Shown: positions 1 through 10,400 of the stretch, piece by piece
Position numbering within the stretch: the stretch's first letter is position 1
Layout of the letters: each line of letters begins with the position of its first letter
Made by a program: the position numbers and the translations under genes
The notes under the pieces: generated by a model
The model's input: only the letters and a program-made list of their open reading frames with translations
Database searches by the model: none
Told to the model about the DNA's origin: nothing
From: Puccinia triticina
Lineage: Eukaryota > Basidiomycota > Pucciniomycetes > Pucciniales > Pucciniaceae
Reading direction: 5' to 3'
DNA length: 64,000 nucleotides
Assembly: GCF_026914185.1 (NCBI RefSeq)
Contig: NC_070570.1
Location: 4,898,001-4,962,000, forward strand

Positions 1-45
1 TTATCTACAATAGGTTCTGATAAAATAGGCAGCAATAAAAGTCTC

Positions 46-1697
46 ATGGCTGGAAGCAATTCAGTACCCAGAACCTTAGAAAAAGGCAAAAATATCAAAA
101 CAGATTCATTTTCCAGTGATTTTAAGAAAATCAAAGATGATGATGAAAACCAAGAAAGTATGGATTCTGAAGCAACCAGTAGCAGTTTATCCAGGCCTTT
201 CAGAGCTACCCCTTCATTTTTTGATTCCACTGAAGAAGAGAAGAGAATTGCCAATGGCTTGAAGCCTATCAGGCACTTTTCTGAAAGATTTGGTAAAATT
301 AAAATTGGTAAGCTTTAAGTTTGTAATACACCTTGTTGGAGAATAAATGAACTAACAAGATCTCTTTGCTACTATCCCAAAAAAATGCCAAACATTAAAC
401 TCATGATTCAACCATCTTTCAAAGATCAAGAGAGGTCAATTAAAAATGACTATGACTTCATTCACAAAATCATGAAGAAGTGGCATTCTGATTTCAATAA
501 AACCAAAGCTACATGTTGTGTGAAGAGAATTCCATGGCATAGCCAAGATCAAGTATCAGAAACTTATGAGCTTCTTCTAGATTTCATTGAATCAATTCCA
601 CCAAAAAACATTTTTGGTAGATACAATTGCTTTGATGTGTGATCTGGTGAAATCTCTTATGAAAATGCTGTTAATAGATTGAGCCCATTCCAGATAGCTG
701 CTATCTACAAAGAATTTGCAAGCAAGAACATTTACACACCCACAAACCTGCCACATATAAAAAAGTCACACTGTGATATGAAAATTACCTTAGATCAACT
801 CCAGAGTTTTTTGGCTGGTTACATGAAGAAGTCACTCAGCTTCAGAGGAGTCTGGATTCCTTATGATAGTTGCACTAAAATTGATCTAATGAATAAGGGA
901 AACAGGAGAGACTTTGAACCCAAAAGAATAATAATTCATGTGATTGATTACATGCTCAAGTACAACATAATCAAAGGAAATCATTTCAATGAACACTTTG
1001 AGAATAAAGAAACACTTGATATATGTGCAACAACAATGGTAATGAACTACATAATACAACATGGAAATCTTTTCATCTCTTACATTGATAGATGGTATCA
1101 ATATCCTAGCACCAAATTAATGCCTGAAATTGGTGAATTTTCAGATTTCAGGATTTTCACAGATGGTGAGTCAGGATGAGGAATTGGTGATGGCCTTATT
1201 CCAAAATGCTTTCCTCTGACTGATTTGAACTTGATTTCTTATCTTTTGAAATCAAAATAATGGTACAGTTTTGAGAAAAAAGGGGCAGGTGATGTTTTCA
1301 CATTGCTCTGTTGCAACATCAATCTCTCACATATATCATGATTTAGACCACATTCCTGAAATTGCAGAATATTTAAAAGATTTCAGTTATTGGGATGTCA
1401 TTGAAGTATTGCAAGATTTCCAAAAAGGCAGGATGAAAAAGGAAAATTCATCCAAGTTTATTAAAGACTCTGAATCACAAAACAAAAATTCAAGGGTTTC
1501 CCCTACAAATCTTCAAAAAATCACAAAAACAAGGGTTTCCCCTTCACAACCTCCAGGAAAAAAAGAAGAAGGGTTTTCCCTCTACAAATGCCAAAATCAA
1601 CAAAAAAAGCACAATATTACAACAACCAAAAACAGAGCAATAATCTGCACCCAGCCACCCAAAATCAGCAAGCTGATGCACCGTGGCCCACCATCCA
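46..1697 (+). pseudogene. Broken hypothetical gene, 5' part
   Basis: A run of same-strand coding-like blocks (46-318, 385-642, 679-1179, 1271-1708) is separated by stops and frame changes, for example TGA at 640-642 and 1177-1179 and TAA at 1258-1260. The blocks are rich in Lys, Asn, Ile, Phe and Tyr, unlike the GC-rich DNA that follows at about 1.7 kb. No family was recognised. The same composition and style resume at 4301, so this is probably the upstream half of one decayed gene that continues at 4301-4802 and 13416-13454. The distal part (1490-1580) carries three near-copies of an AAGGGTTTCCCC-like motif. It could also be the coding region of an unrecognised transposon. Confidence 0.45.
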
Positions 1698-2094
1698 TCC
1701 CTGTCTAGCAGGGTTAAAAAATGGTGAGAGGATGACCCCCAGCGCGCCGCATTGAAGGCATTAAGCAAAGGGGGGCCACCGAGTAGAGCCCCTCAAAATG
1801 CGCAAGTGCAACAGCGGAGGGGTTGAGGGCGAACCGCACGCTGGAAGTACAGCGGCAGAGGACACCCTGGGGGTTAATCAAACCCACTGGGAGGACCAGC
1901 TTTTATATCCCACTTGATACCTGGGTAGCCTATCTCTTCCCCTCAACTCCACCTATTGTTGACAACCATCTGCGACTAGTAACCCACTGGGGCCTGCCAG
2001 ATCCAGCCGCACTTGTTGCCACAGCTACGCCATTTCCAGCTCAACTTGACCCCACAATGCACCGTCTCCGCCGTCTTGGCCATCCGCCAATCAA

Positions 2095-2375
2095 CTGTAA
2101 CTATCCAGTAAGACAGGGTACAAATTGGATATCAATGCTGTATGGTAAGCCCCCTGCTTTTTTTTACCCGGTCCAACCACCTCAATCCTGAAACTCATTA
2201 CAATCTGCTTGTCCACCACAATCCTGCTTCTTTCCCAACAGGGATGCATTTGCGACGGACTCGGAAGACGCCTTGTGCCGGCTGTTTGACCTGAGGGCTG
2301 ACCGCGAGCTGAATCAGTACACACACAACAACATGCTCTGCAGGATCACCTCAGGCAGGATCCTCTTTGCGGGTA
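2095..2375 (+). pseudogene. G-protein beta subunit fragment (WD repeats), upstream piece
   Basis: Translating 2119-2144 gives a KLDINAVW-like stretch matching the SDINAV motif of fungal G-beta WD40 blades. After an apparent retained intron (GTAAGC at 2145 to CCCAACAG near 2241) comes [20 protein letters not shown], the G-beta blade signature around CRLFD-RAD, running on to a [12 protein letters not shown] segment and a RILFAG segment. A few residues are missing between the last two, so the copy is internally deleted. The retained intron shows it is not a retrocopy. The matching 3' exon lies at 3200-3438, with eIF2B-delta material between them. Gene identity is secure; function as a gene is not. 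Confidence 0.75.
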
Positions 2376-2429
2376 TCCCAACAAAGCGCACGACCGCAGC
2401 AAGTCGGTGTGAATCTGGGTGATCCCTCG

Positions 2430-2935
2430 GCTTCCACTAGGGGAGAACGGCAACCGGCCAGGAAGTCTAAAACCCCGAAGCAAAGCATGAAGTAGATGAG
2501 CAAAGAGGAGCGGAGAGCCGTCCAGGACAAGCAGTGTGCCAACAAGAGAATGCCGTACGCCAAGTAAGTGATTGGAAATTCACTAGAAGGCTCAATCTTG
2601 CAGTTATCTCATTTATTTTTACCTTTTGGTGTGCTTCAGCTCGTCGATCATTCAGACAGTCCTTCTACAAGCCCCCCAGGAAGGAGTGAAATTATGGTGG
2701 TTTTAGTGGACTCACGGCCGGCTTACGAGGCGAGGAACTTTCTCAAGCTGCTGTGCAGCAAGGGCATACATTGCACTTATGTTCTCCTTGCCGCCATTGG
2801 TCCCATTCTCCGCACTGTGAACTCCGTCTTCCTCGGCGCCCATGCTATGCTCGTCAATGGCGCTATCTATGGCCGCGCTGGAGCGGCCATGATAGCCCGG
2901 GTCATGCTTGATAGTATTCTCAGTAACAAGATCAG
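2430..2935 (+). pseudogene. eIF2B delta subunit (GCD2-like) fragment
   Basis: Two blocks match the delta subunit of the eIF2B guanine nucleotide exchange factor. 2495-2562 encodes an MSKEERRAVQDKQ-like helix typical of its N-terminal region. 2697-2930 encodes the conserved Rossmann-like part, with VDSRP, a CTYVLL stretch, then GAHAM-NGAIYGRAG (family pattern VDSRP...GAHAL-NG-V-SR-G). An intron-like GTAAGT...CAG separates the blocks, and a GTAAGT donor follows at 2935. Most of the protein between the blocks is missing and stops interrupt the joins. The piece sits between two parts of a G-beta gene, so the block is a chimera of captured fragments. Confidence 0.75.
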
Positions 2936-3199
2936 TAAGTTCCTTTATTTTTCTGCTATGTTGGTGTCTGCTATTCAAAAGAGATCTTCAAACTCAACTC
3001 GGGAATTGACTGATTGTTATTTTTTTGGCTATGTATTGCAGGCACGTCCCAATCAAATATCCCGCCGGGTTCATACCACCATCTCTTCAAGTTGCTGTCT
3101 ACGTTGCCGACTGCGCCCCAAGAAAATAAATAAGACACAGAGACCCAAGAGCTTTTGCTGTTATGTGATTTTACCCGGCTGGAAGACATCACGATGGTG

Positions 3200-3438
3200 A
3201 TCAGGACGACTTCAAATGCAACGTCTGGGACACGCTGAAGGGCAAAAGAGTTGGTGTTCTGGCCAGCCATGAGAACCGTTTCATCTGTCTTGGTGTCTTT
3301 TCTGACCAAATGACAGTTTTTACAGGCGGCTGGAATAGCATACTCAAGGTCAGCACTTCTTGACATTGTCTGCCCGGCTTGTCTTGCTCACCTTGCTCAT
3401 TCTCATTGTGCTCCCTTCTGTATAGGTCTGGGCATGAA
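3200..3438 (+). pseudogene. G-protein beta subunit fragment, C-terminal exons
   Basis: The reading [20 protein letters not shown] followed by a HENR-CLGV stretch and a TGGWNSILK end is the last WD40 blade of a fungal G-beta subunit (family pattern DDF-CNVWD...GVLAGHENRVSCLGV...TGSWDS-LK-WA). A GT...TATAG intron of about 75 nt follows. The final codons VWA plus stop lie at 3427-3438, where authentic G-beta ends in IWA. The terminal exon is therefore correctly preserved at genomic level. Some consensus positions are changed (SHENRFICL for GHENRVSCL), as expected for a decaying copy. Confidence 0.78.
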
Positions 3439-3439
3439 C

Positions 3440-4296
3440 AAACACATTGGCATTGAAACCCCACTGCTTTCAACCACACAGAACCAGCGCACCCCACCAT
3501 CATGTTGATCCAAGAAAGCCTTGGCGCCTAAGCTCCTCCTCCGCCCAGTTATTTTCCTTTCACCACTCACACACACACATATATATATATCTATAGTATA
3601 TACATACACACTCAGCCAAAGGCAGTCCCCCAGCCAGCAGCAAGCATTGGCCTACCGTGGAGTTGAACTGATTTATGTAGACAATTGTGGACCTGTTCAT
3701 GCTGCTGACAGCCCAGTTTGGCCAGCTCAAGCAGAAAATTGAGGCACTTGTCCTCTCAGACAACCACTCACTCAACTCAATTGAAAGCTGCTACCTCCCC
3801 TTGCTCCAGCAGCACAAAAAATCTTCGGCCCCTCTTTGTCCTCCTCATCTCCCAGGTCTACGCACCCTCCACTCCCACCGCTTCCAGTCAGCCTCAACCA
3901 GCCACATCCTCAACAACACCAAGCCCACCAAGCTCCAATCACAACTTTCCTGGCTGGAGTATCTGAGTGAAGTACATGGTTTTATACACAGTAATAAAAT
4001 CATCATTCCTGTGATCTATATCCTCAAAAAAAATGTGTCCTAAGGTTTTGGAAATTTCAATTGTTGTTAACCCCTCCTGCGTGATGGAAAAATGATGTTT
4101 GGCAATTGTAGGTAGGTGAAGTTGTTTATTGTTAGGGTATTTGGTTGTGCACCACATATGAATCAAACTGAATTACAAATATCTCAAGAATGTCTAAACA
4201 TTCAGAATTCAAAAGCATGAATACATGAGCTACTGTGACAGAGTAGACAGTTGAGCTGGTAATTTGGGCGCTGCAGCGGCGCAGCCACCTTGTCCT
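3440..4296. other. Remainder of the captured block, unidentified
   Basis: Contains a short CA/TA microsatellite (about 3568-3605) and a Ser/Pro/Thr-rich open stretch at 3687-3966 beginning near IVDLFMLLTAQFGQLKQKIE. This might be part of a third captured gene but was not recognised. Nothing else in it could be supported. Confidence 0.3.
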
Positions 4297-4300
4297 CTAG

Positions 4301-4802
4301 TTGATCCAAAAACTGGACAAATCCTACCACAAACTAATCATGTTATTTCTGTTTGAAGATATGTCACTGGTGGATTGGCATGGACAAGGAACAAGAGTTT
4401 TGGCATTTTTTATGCTGCAGTTTCTCCATGACAACATTGGCAACGGTAAGGAAATCTTTGAAATCCGGAATGAACAAATAAAAAATGAATTGCAAAATAA
4501 AATGAAATCTTCAGCCTCAATTTTTGAATTCTTGGCAGAAACAAACAACATCTCAACTTATATGAAATCTTACTTCTGACATGACATTTACTTGAACAAG
4601 CCAGATTATTGGACTTTGAAATCGGAACCTAAAGCTAGATATAGACATGCAGAAAAGGTTCTTCCATGTATTGAAGAATATGCTGAGAACCTGAAAAGAA
4701 AATATCACAGAACTATTTCTGAAAGTATGAATCACGCAGATTATTTCTTTTTGCACAGGGTAATCAAAGACTCCATAGAAAATTGTCAAAAAATACTGCA
4801 GG
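4301..4802 (+). pseudogene. Broken hypothetical gene, 3' part (continues at 13416-13454)
   Basis: Two coding-like blocks (4301-4579 and 4592-4802) resume the AT-rich composition of 46-1697. The LTR retrotransposon sits in the second block: reading out at 4802 and resuming at 13417, with one copy of the GCAGG duplication removed, keeps the frame and reaches a stop about 13 codons later (13452-13454). The element therefore hit the last coding stretch of this gene. A stop at 4577-4579 separates the two blocks, so the gene was probably already dead or contains an unmodelled intron. No family was recognised. Confidence 0.45.
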
Positions 4803-5572
4803 TGTCAGCCCTTGGCTAGTCCAGACAGCGCCAAGGCTGACACGGCACGCACCACAGAAGAACTGTGTGCGCATAGTGCTGCCCCAACACGCGCCAAAGG
4901 CAACGAGTGCGCGCGCGTACGCAACTGAGTAGAATGCCTTTGAGTGTCATACCCGGCTGGGTAACACTCACGAGTTGTTGTGCTCGAGTGAGCACAATCC
5001 ACGCGCATGTTCCACGCGTGGATTTAGTTGTCAAGCTCGAGTGAGTACAATCCATGCACGCGTGGATGTAGTTCAACAAGAAGCGTCGTGGAAACACGGC
5101 GCCAAAGTGCGGCCTTGGTATTTTGGCTATAAGAGACCTGGGGCCTCCGCCCCACGAAAGGTCGACCAGATTATTTTTTAGATTACAACGCCCGTCACCC
5201 TTGTTTGATACAAAACGACCGGGGCTTTCATCTAGCTATATCTCACTTCCTTTTACATCTTCAAACCCGTCCTTCTATCACCTTCCTCGCTTCCGCCTCC
5301 GCCGTCTCTTCCGCTACCACCTCTCCCTCCGCCGTTACCAGTTCTCTCCACCTTCTGCTTCTTTCCACTCGCTACCGTTCCCGGTAAGCTAGAGTTTCTT
5401 TTCACGAACCTTTTCAGGTTCAGGTACGACTCAGCTCTACCAGCCCCTCCACCGGAGGCGCGGCTTTCTCCTCCCGCTCCGCGGTCGAGTTTGAGCGTGT
5501 TTTCCTTTTTAGGAACTCACCATTTTTTCATTTCTATTCAGGGCGTCGCCACTTTAGAGACGCGCCCCAACA
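4803..5572 (+). repeat. 5' LTR (770 bp)
   Basis: Starts TGTCAGCCCT and ends CCCCAACA. It matches 12655-13411 throughout except for about 8 substitutions and an extra 13 bp near 5002-5014. A TATAAG box at 5128-5133 is the likely core promoter. The first 130 bp contain CACGCGTGG-type palindromes and repeated CTCGAGTGAG motifs that could be regulatory. Confidence 0.95.
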
Positions 5573-5574
5573 TT

Positions 5575-5592
5575 TGGGGGCCTCATCGGGAA
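5575..5592 (+). other. Primer binding site, tRNA-Pro-like
   Basis: Two bases after the 5' LTR the sequence TGGGGGCCTCATCGGGA begins. A TGG start complements a tRNA CCA end. The rest closely resembles the proline-tRNA binding site known from murine gammaretroviruses. Assignment to tRNA-Pro is by that resemblance and was not checked against this genome's tRNAs. Confidence 0.6.
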
Positions 5593-7002
5593 ATTTTTCC
5601 CAGACCCTACAAGTATCCAAATACTGATACTCGTCCTTTTACATTGTTAGTTTCTTTGATAGAAACCCAGTTCGAAACCAACCTTTTTGCGTTGTTGGAC
5701 AATCGAAAACTGCCCATTGTCATTAGTAAGCCGCAGTCTCCGCTAAGAACGCTCACCAAGGTGACGTTGCAACTGACAATCATCACTTTAGTGTTGACTC
5801 GTCAGACTTCCCTTCTTAATTTTTACAGTCCGAACGTAATCAAGCGGTTTCTAACCGCTCGACAAGAAGCTCGGCGCCTCCCGGGGCAATTAACAACCCA
5901 GGCCCAGCCGATCCTGCAGGTAGCCAGGCAAATAACGGTGTGGGCAATCTTTTTGATCGGCTTTTCCATCCCACAGGTGCCACAGCTCGCAACAGCACTC
6001 GCGCAGCTACCGCTCCAGCTCTAGGAGCTCCGATTCAGTTGCGCAACTCTGCGGCTTCGTCTACTGGTTCTAACGGGAACTCGGTTCTCCGGGCTAGCTC
6101 CGTCGTCCAGCGTCTCATAGACGACGTCCGTTCCAGGCCATCTCCAGGAGCCTCATCCGCAGCGATAGAACGACAGTTGGTTGGCGATAATCCTTGCGTT
6201 GGGTCCGATAATCTGAACCAAGAACAGCCGCAATCTGAGTCCATTGCTAGCATAGATATCATCACCATCGGTGAAGGTTTGTCCAGTCCCATCCATCATG
6301 ACTCCTCCCAAGAAAACCAGTAGTAAACCCGTTTCTCGTGCATCCTCCACTAGGTCCTCCCAACCAGCCCTCATTCCCCCGGGTGAATTTAAACGCGGCG
6401 GAAGTACGCCGAAACTGGAGCCCGACAACGGAGTTAGTATTCCAAACTCACCTCAGATACAAGCAGGCGTATCTGGAAGCCCTGGCGGGAGCAAACCAGG
6501 AAGCCATGGGAATCTTGCGAGACCAAGCAACGGCGACCCACCAGACTCTGGAGCAGTTGATCGGCCGCGAAACCTTGCTGGTTCTAACCGAGGGTTGGAC
6601 TCCTCCATCCACGCGCCCCAACCACCGGGCAGCGAGGTTGGCGAACCAACAAAACCGCGGCCGAAACCGCCATCAAGCCTATGCACGCCCCAACCAAGAA
6701 GCAATTCCACCGGGAGCGCCCCAGCCAACCCAAGCCCACGGAAATTGTCCGAGCAGAATGCGGGGTCGTCAGAACTACAAGGCGTCAATCTACGCGGAGT
6801 TGTTCTGCATGGGCAGGACGATCCAGGGAGGCTATCAGGCCATCGATCAGTCACGCTCCAGGAACCAAGGGCACAACAACTGACCTTATTAGAGGTGAGC
6901 AGTGTGTTGAACCGCATGTTCAAGGAGCTGGAGAAGATTACTGACGGTAATTCTCGTCTCATAAAGGATTGCATTGATATGTCTTTGACGTCCCTCTCGA
7001 AG

Positions 7003-7472
7003 CAAGGCTGAAACGCTGCGCTGCGCTACAAAAAAGCGGTCTTTTAGCGCAGCGCAGCGGAGAACCGCTGCGCGGTCAGCCCAAAAAGCGGTAGCGCAGC
7101 GCCAGTCCCGCTGCGCTACCGCTGCAAATAGCGGGGCCCCGCTTTTTCCCCAACCCAAAAAGCGGTAGCGCAGCGGGCGGGGCCGCTCCTTTCAGCGCCG
7201 CGCAGCGGCCACCAAACAAGCTGCGCTTCGCGCTGCGCTGCGCTTTTTTGGCTGGCAGCGGGGGAGCGCTACGCGGCCAGCTTAAAAAGCGCTAGCGCAG
7301 CGATGGTTCCGCTGCGCTACCGCTGAAAGTAGCGGGTCCCCGCTTCTTGCCAGACCCAAAAAGCGGTAGCGCAGCGGGCGGGGCCGCTACTTTCAGCGCA
7401 GCGCAGCGGCCACCAAAACCGCTGCGCTTCACGCTGCGCTGCGCTTTTTGAAGCGCAGCGCTTTCACCCTTG
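7003..7472. mobile_element. TIR element with 7-bp TSD inside gag (family copy i)
   Basis: 470 bp with no coding capacity, built of GCGCAGCG/AAAAAGCGGTAGCGC motifs. Ends: CAAGGCTGAAACGCTGCGC on the left and, reverse-complemented, CAAGGGTGAAAGCGCTGCGC on the right. It is flanked by CTCGAAG on both sides (6996-7002 and 7473-7479). Excision of the element plus one duplication restores the gag-pol frame exactly. Three further elements in the window (26666-27824, 26958-27634, 25657-26576) share the CAA-NGGTG end and a 7-bp or near 7-bp duplication. Superfamily unassigned; non-autonomous. Confidence 0.85.
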
Positions 7473-10400
7473 CTCGAAGTCCTTGCTCAAAGACATCTCT
7501 TCCCGTATCTCAAATAATGTCCAGATTGTGAAAGATTTTGTCAATGAGCAGTTTAAGGCTGTTAAATTCTCCCTTACAGTAATACATACTACTAGTAATT
7601 CCATATTGTCCAGTTCTACTTATATGACAGAAGTGCTTGATCGTCTGGCGGCGAGGATCCGCGCCATTGAGGATATTGTGAGAACTACGCGCCCAGATGA
7701 ACCTAAGAAAGGCGAGAATGACTTGAGAAATTTTGTCCAGACAGCTCTTGACACCGCTGTAGCTCAAGTGATCAGTGGATTGCCTGATAACAGCAAGGTA
7801 ATACAAGTGATACAGGAGGTCAGCGCCCGCTTGTCCTCTGTGGCTGATCAGAACAGGGCAATTCTGCGCGAGATTGAATTCTCCAGGGAGACGGCCGTTC
7901 TGGATGACATGTTATGCAACCTGTCCGCTATAATGTCAGCCCATATTGATAAGAAGTTCGCCAAATTAAAGCTCGTGGGGAGTCTTACTGCTACCATGCC
8001 ATCCCCGCACATCCCTTTGGGTGCCTCCAGCGTTAGTGCGGAAGTTGAGCAAAAACTGGAGGAGCAGAGCGAGAATCAGCGCGCTGATTTTCTTAAGCTT
8101 AGTGACAAAATTGACCGTATGATGAGTCAATACTGTTCAGAAGGGGCTCGGCTTAGGGAAGAAATAGCCGCGCTTACCGACTCAGTCACTAAGCTACGCC
8201 AGTCTGATCAATACAAGCAGACACCGCCTCATTTCCCCCAGCCTGAACACCAATCTCCTAGATATGCGCAGGAGGGGATTGATCCTGAACTAAAGAAGAG
8301 GCTTAATAATGCCATTGCTAAATCAGACTGGCCAACGTTTTCTGGCGACGGCGAATACGACCACTTGCGGTTTGTACGGTGGATTGACACTGCTAAAAAT
8401 GACAGCCATATAGATGACGAGGTTATTGTCCTCAAGCTCCTTACTATGCTCACTGGGTCCGCGCTGTCTTGGTATGAAACCATGCGCTTAACTCACCAGA
8501 ATACTACCTGGGCGTTCTGGAAAGCCGAGATCTGTAAAAAGTTTGGGCACTCTGCCTGGAAACAAAAGAAACAGGACGCCTTCTCGGCAGACAAATTTGT
8601 TCCAGGAGAAACCACACCCGCCCAATGGGTGACCCGGCAGTATAATCGCCTACAATGCTTTGAGCCTGGCATCGACCAGGAGGCCATTAACTTCAAGCTC
8701 CTAAATCTTATGGAAAACAAGGTAGAATATGCCGCCAAGAATGCGATGCGACGGCCGGACGCAGACCTTAGCAGCTTTATAAACATTCTAGAGGATATCT
8801 GCGATAAGACTCGCCTAGGCAGGCGGCGGTTCCCCCCAAAACCCTTTTCCCCCCCAACCACTAAAAACCCCGCCGCACACCCAGACAAGGCCAAGCCTGC
8901 GATGTCAGACATCAAGTGCTTTTCATGCAAAGAGACCGGTCACACGTCGCGCAACTGCCCCAAGAAGAATGTTAATAATGTGGGAGACGGCGACGACGCC
9001 AGCCAGGGCGACGAAGCTGGTAGTGACCCTGAGAATGATGAATCCATCATTGGTGCTATATCCGATAGTTTGGAGGCCGGGGGACACGCGAGGGGCCGGA
9101 ATAATTTGGTGCAGATGACGTGCTGTGACAAGGAATGCATGGCCCTGTTGGATAGCGGGGCCATGAGGTCAGTGGTGGGTAAAGGCTACCTTTCTCGATT
9201 TTGTCCGGGATGGGAGAAATTTATCCTCCCCGTGCAGGCCGGGAAGTTTTGTAGCGCATCAGGCGCTCTGATTTCACTCGGGGTGGTGAATGTTAGACTT
9301 GTTTTTAGTGGCATCAAGATGGTAATCAAGTTTGTTGTCATGGATAACATGGCAGCTAAGTACTTCATTATTGGTAATGACTATCTGCTTCATTACAAAA
9401 TATCACTGATCAACTCGGAGAAGCAACAATTCACAATTGGGAAGCGGACCTTCGATTTCGACGAGACAATCAACGCAGTATCAGCTGATAAGGGTGATGA
9501 TCTCACGTTTGAGGACAAAGTCCTACGAGACTCAAAGATTAGTGGGGATATTACCAAGGCACAGCGCGGCGAGCTGTCACGAGCCCTGGCCAATAACAAG
9601 TGCGCCTTTGCAACTGCTGATCAGCCATTTGGGTCAATCAGGGGGCACGAGGTTGAGATCACCCTCACAGTCGACAAACCATATCCATTGGCCCTGCAGA
9701 AGTCTCCGTACCCGGCCAGCCCGCGAACTCGAGCGGCCATAGAGGAACACATTGCCTTGCTCATCAAGATGGGCATACTCCGCAAAGTGGGTTCCAATGA
9801 GGGATTTGCAATCACAACTCCGGTGATAATTGCATGGAACGAGGAGAAATCACGGCTCGTTGGTGATTTTTGCTCCCTGAACACGTATACCACTCCAGAC
9901 CGGTATCCCATGCCTAAAATCACGGAGTCTTTGACTAAACTGCACGGTGCAAAATACATCACGTGCATGGATGTCCTCAAGGGGTTTCATCAGAACACGG
10001 TCAGCGAGAACAGCAGGCAGTTCCTACGCATTATATCACACATGGGGATCCACGAGTATCTCCGCATGCCGTTTGGGATCAAAAATGCGCCATCGCATTT
10101 CCAGCGCATGATGGACACCAAATTCCGGCTGAAATTGAGCAAACTCTGGTTAATCATCTATATTGACGACATCATAGTATTTACGGATACATGGGAAGAG
10201 CATGTGGCAAAGCTTTGCATTATCCTCCAGCGTGTTATTTGCATGGGGATGAAGATCTCTCTCACCAAGTGCTTGTTTGGGTTTTCCGAATTGAAAGCTC
10301 TGGGCCATATTGTGAATGGTCTCTCCCTTGGCATTGATCAACACCGGGTGGCGGCAGTACTGATGAAGCCCATACCGGTCAATATCAAAGAGCTACAGTC

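Larger units (their letters stand above)
1691..4300 (+). mobile_element. Candidate Helitron carrying host gene fragments
   Basis: This GC-richer block interrupts an AT-rich broken gene. It holds intron-containing pieces of at least two unrelated host genes (G-beta and eIF2B-delta), so it moved at DNA level rather than as a spliced RNA copy. The right end reads CTAG at 4297-4300 followed by a host T. A GC-rich hairpin (GCTGC/GCAGC around 4270-4285) lies about a dozen bases upstream, which matches the Helitron 3' end rule (hairpin, then CTRR, target T). An A followed by TC lies near 1690, as a Helitron 5' end requires, but several such sites exist and the left end is a guess. No Rep/helicase gene is present, so it would be non-autonomous. 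A Pack-type TIR element was considered, but no terminal inverted repeats were seen. Confidence 0.4.

Noticed and set aside
2712..2978. Minus-strand open frame of 88 codons
   Set aside because: It is the antisense shadow of the eIF2B-delta fragment, which has clear family motifs on the plus strand.
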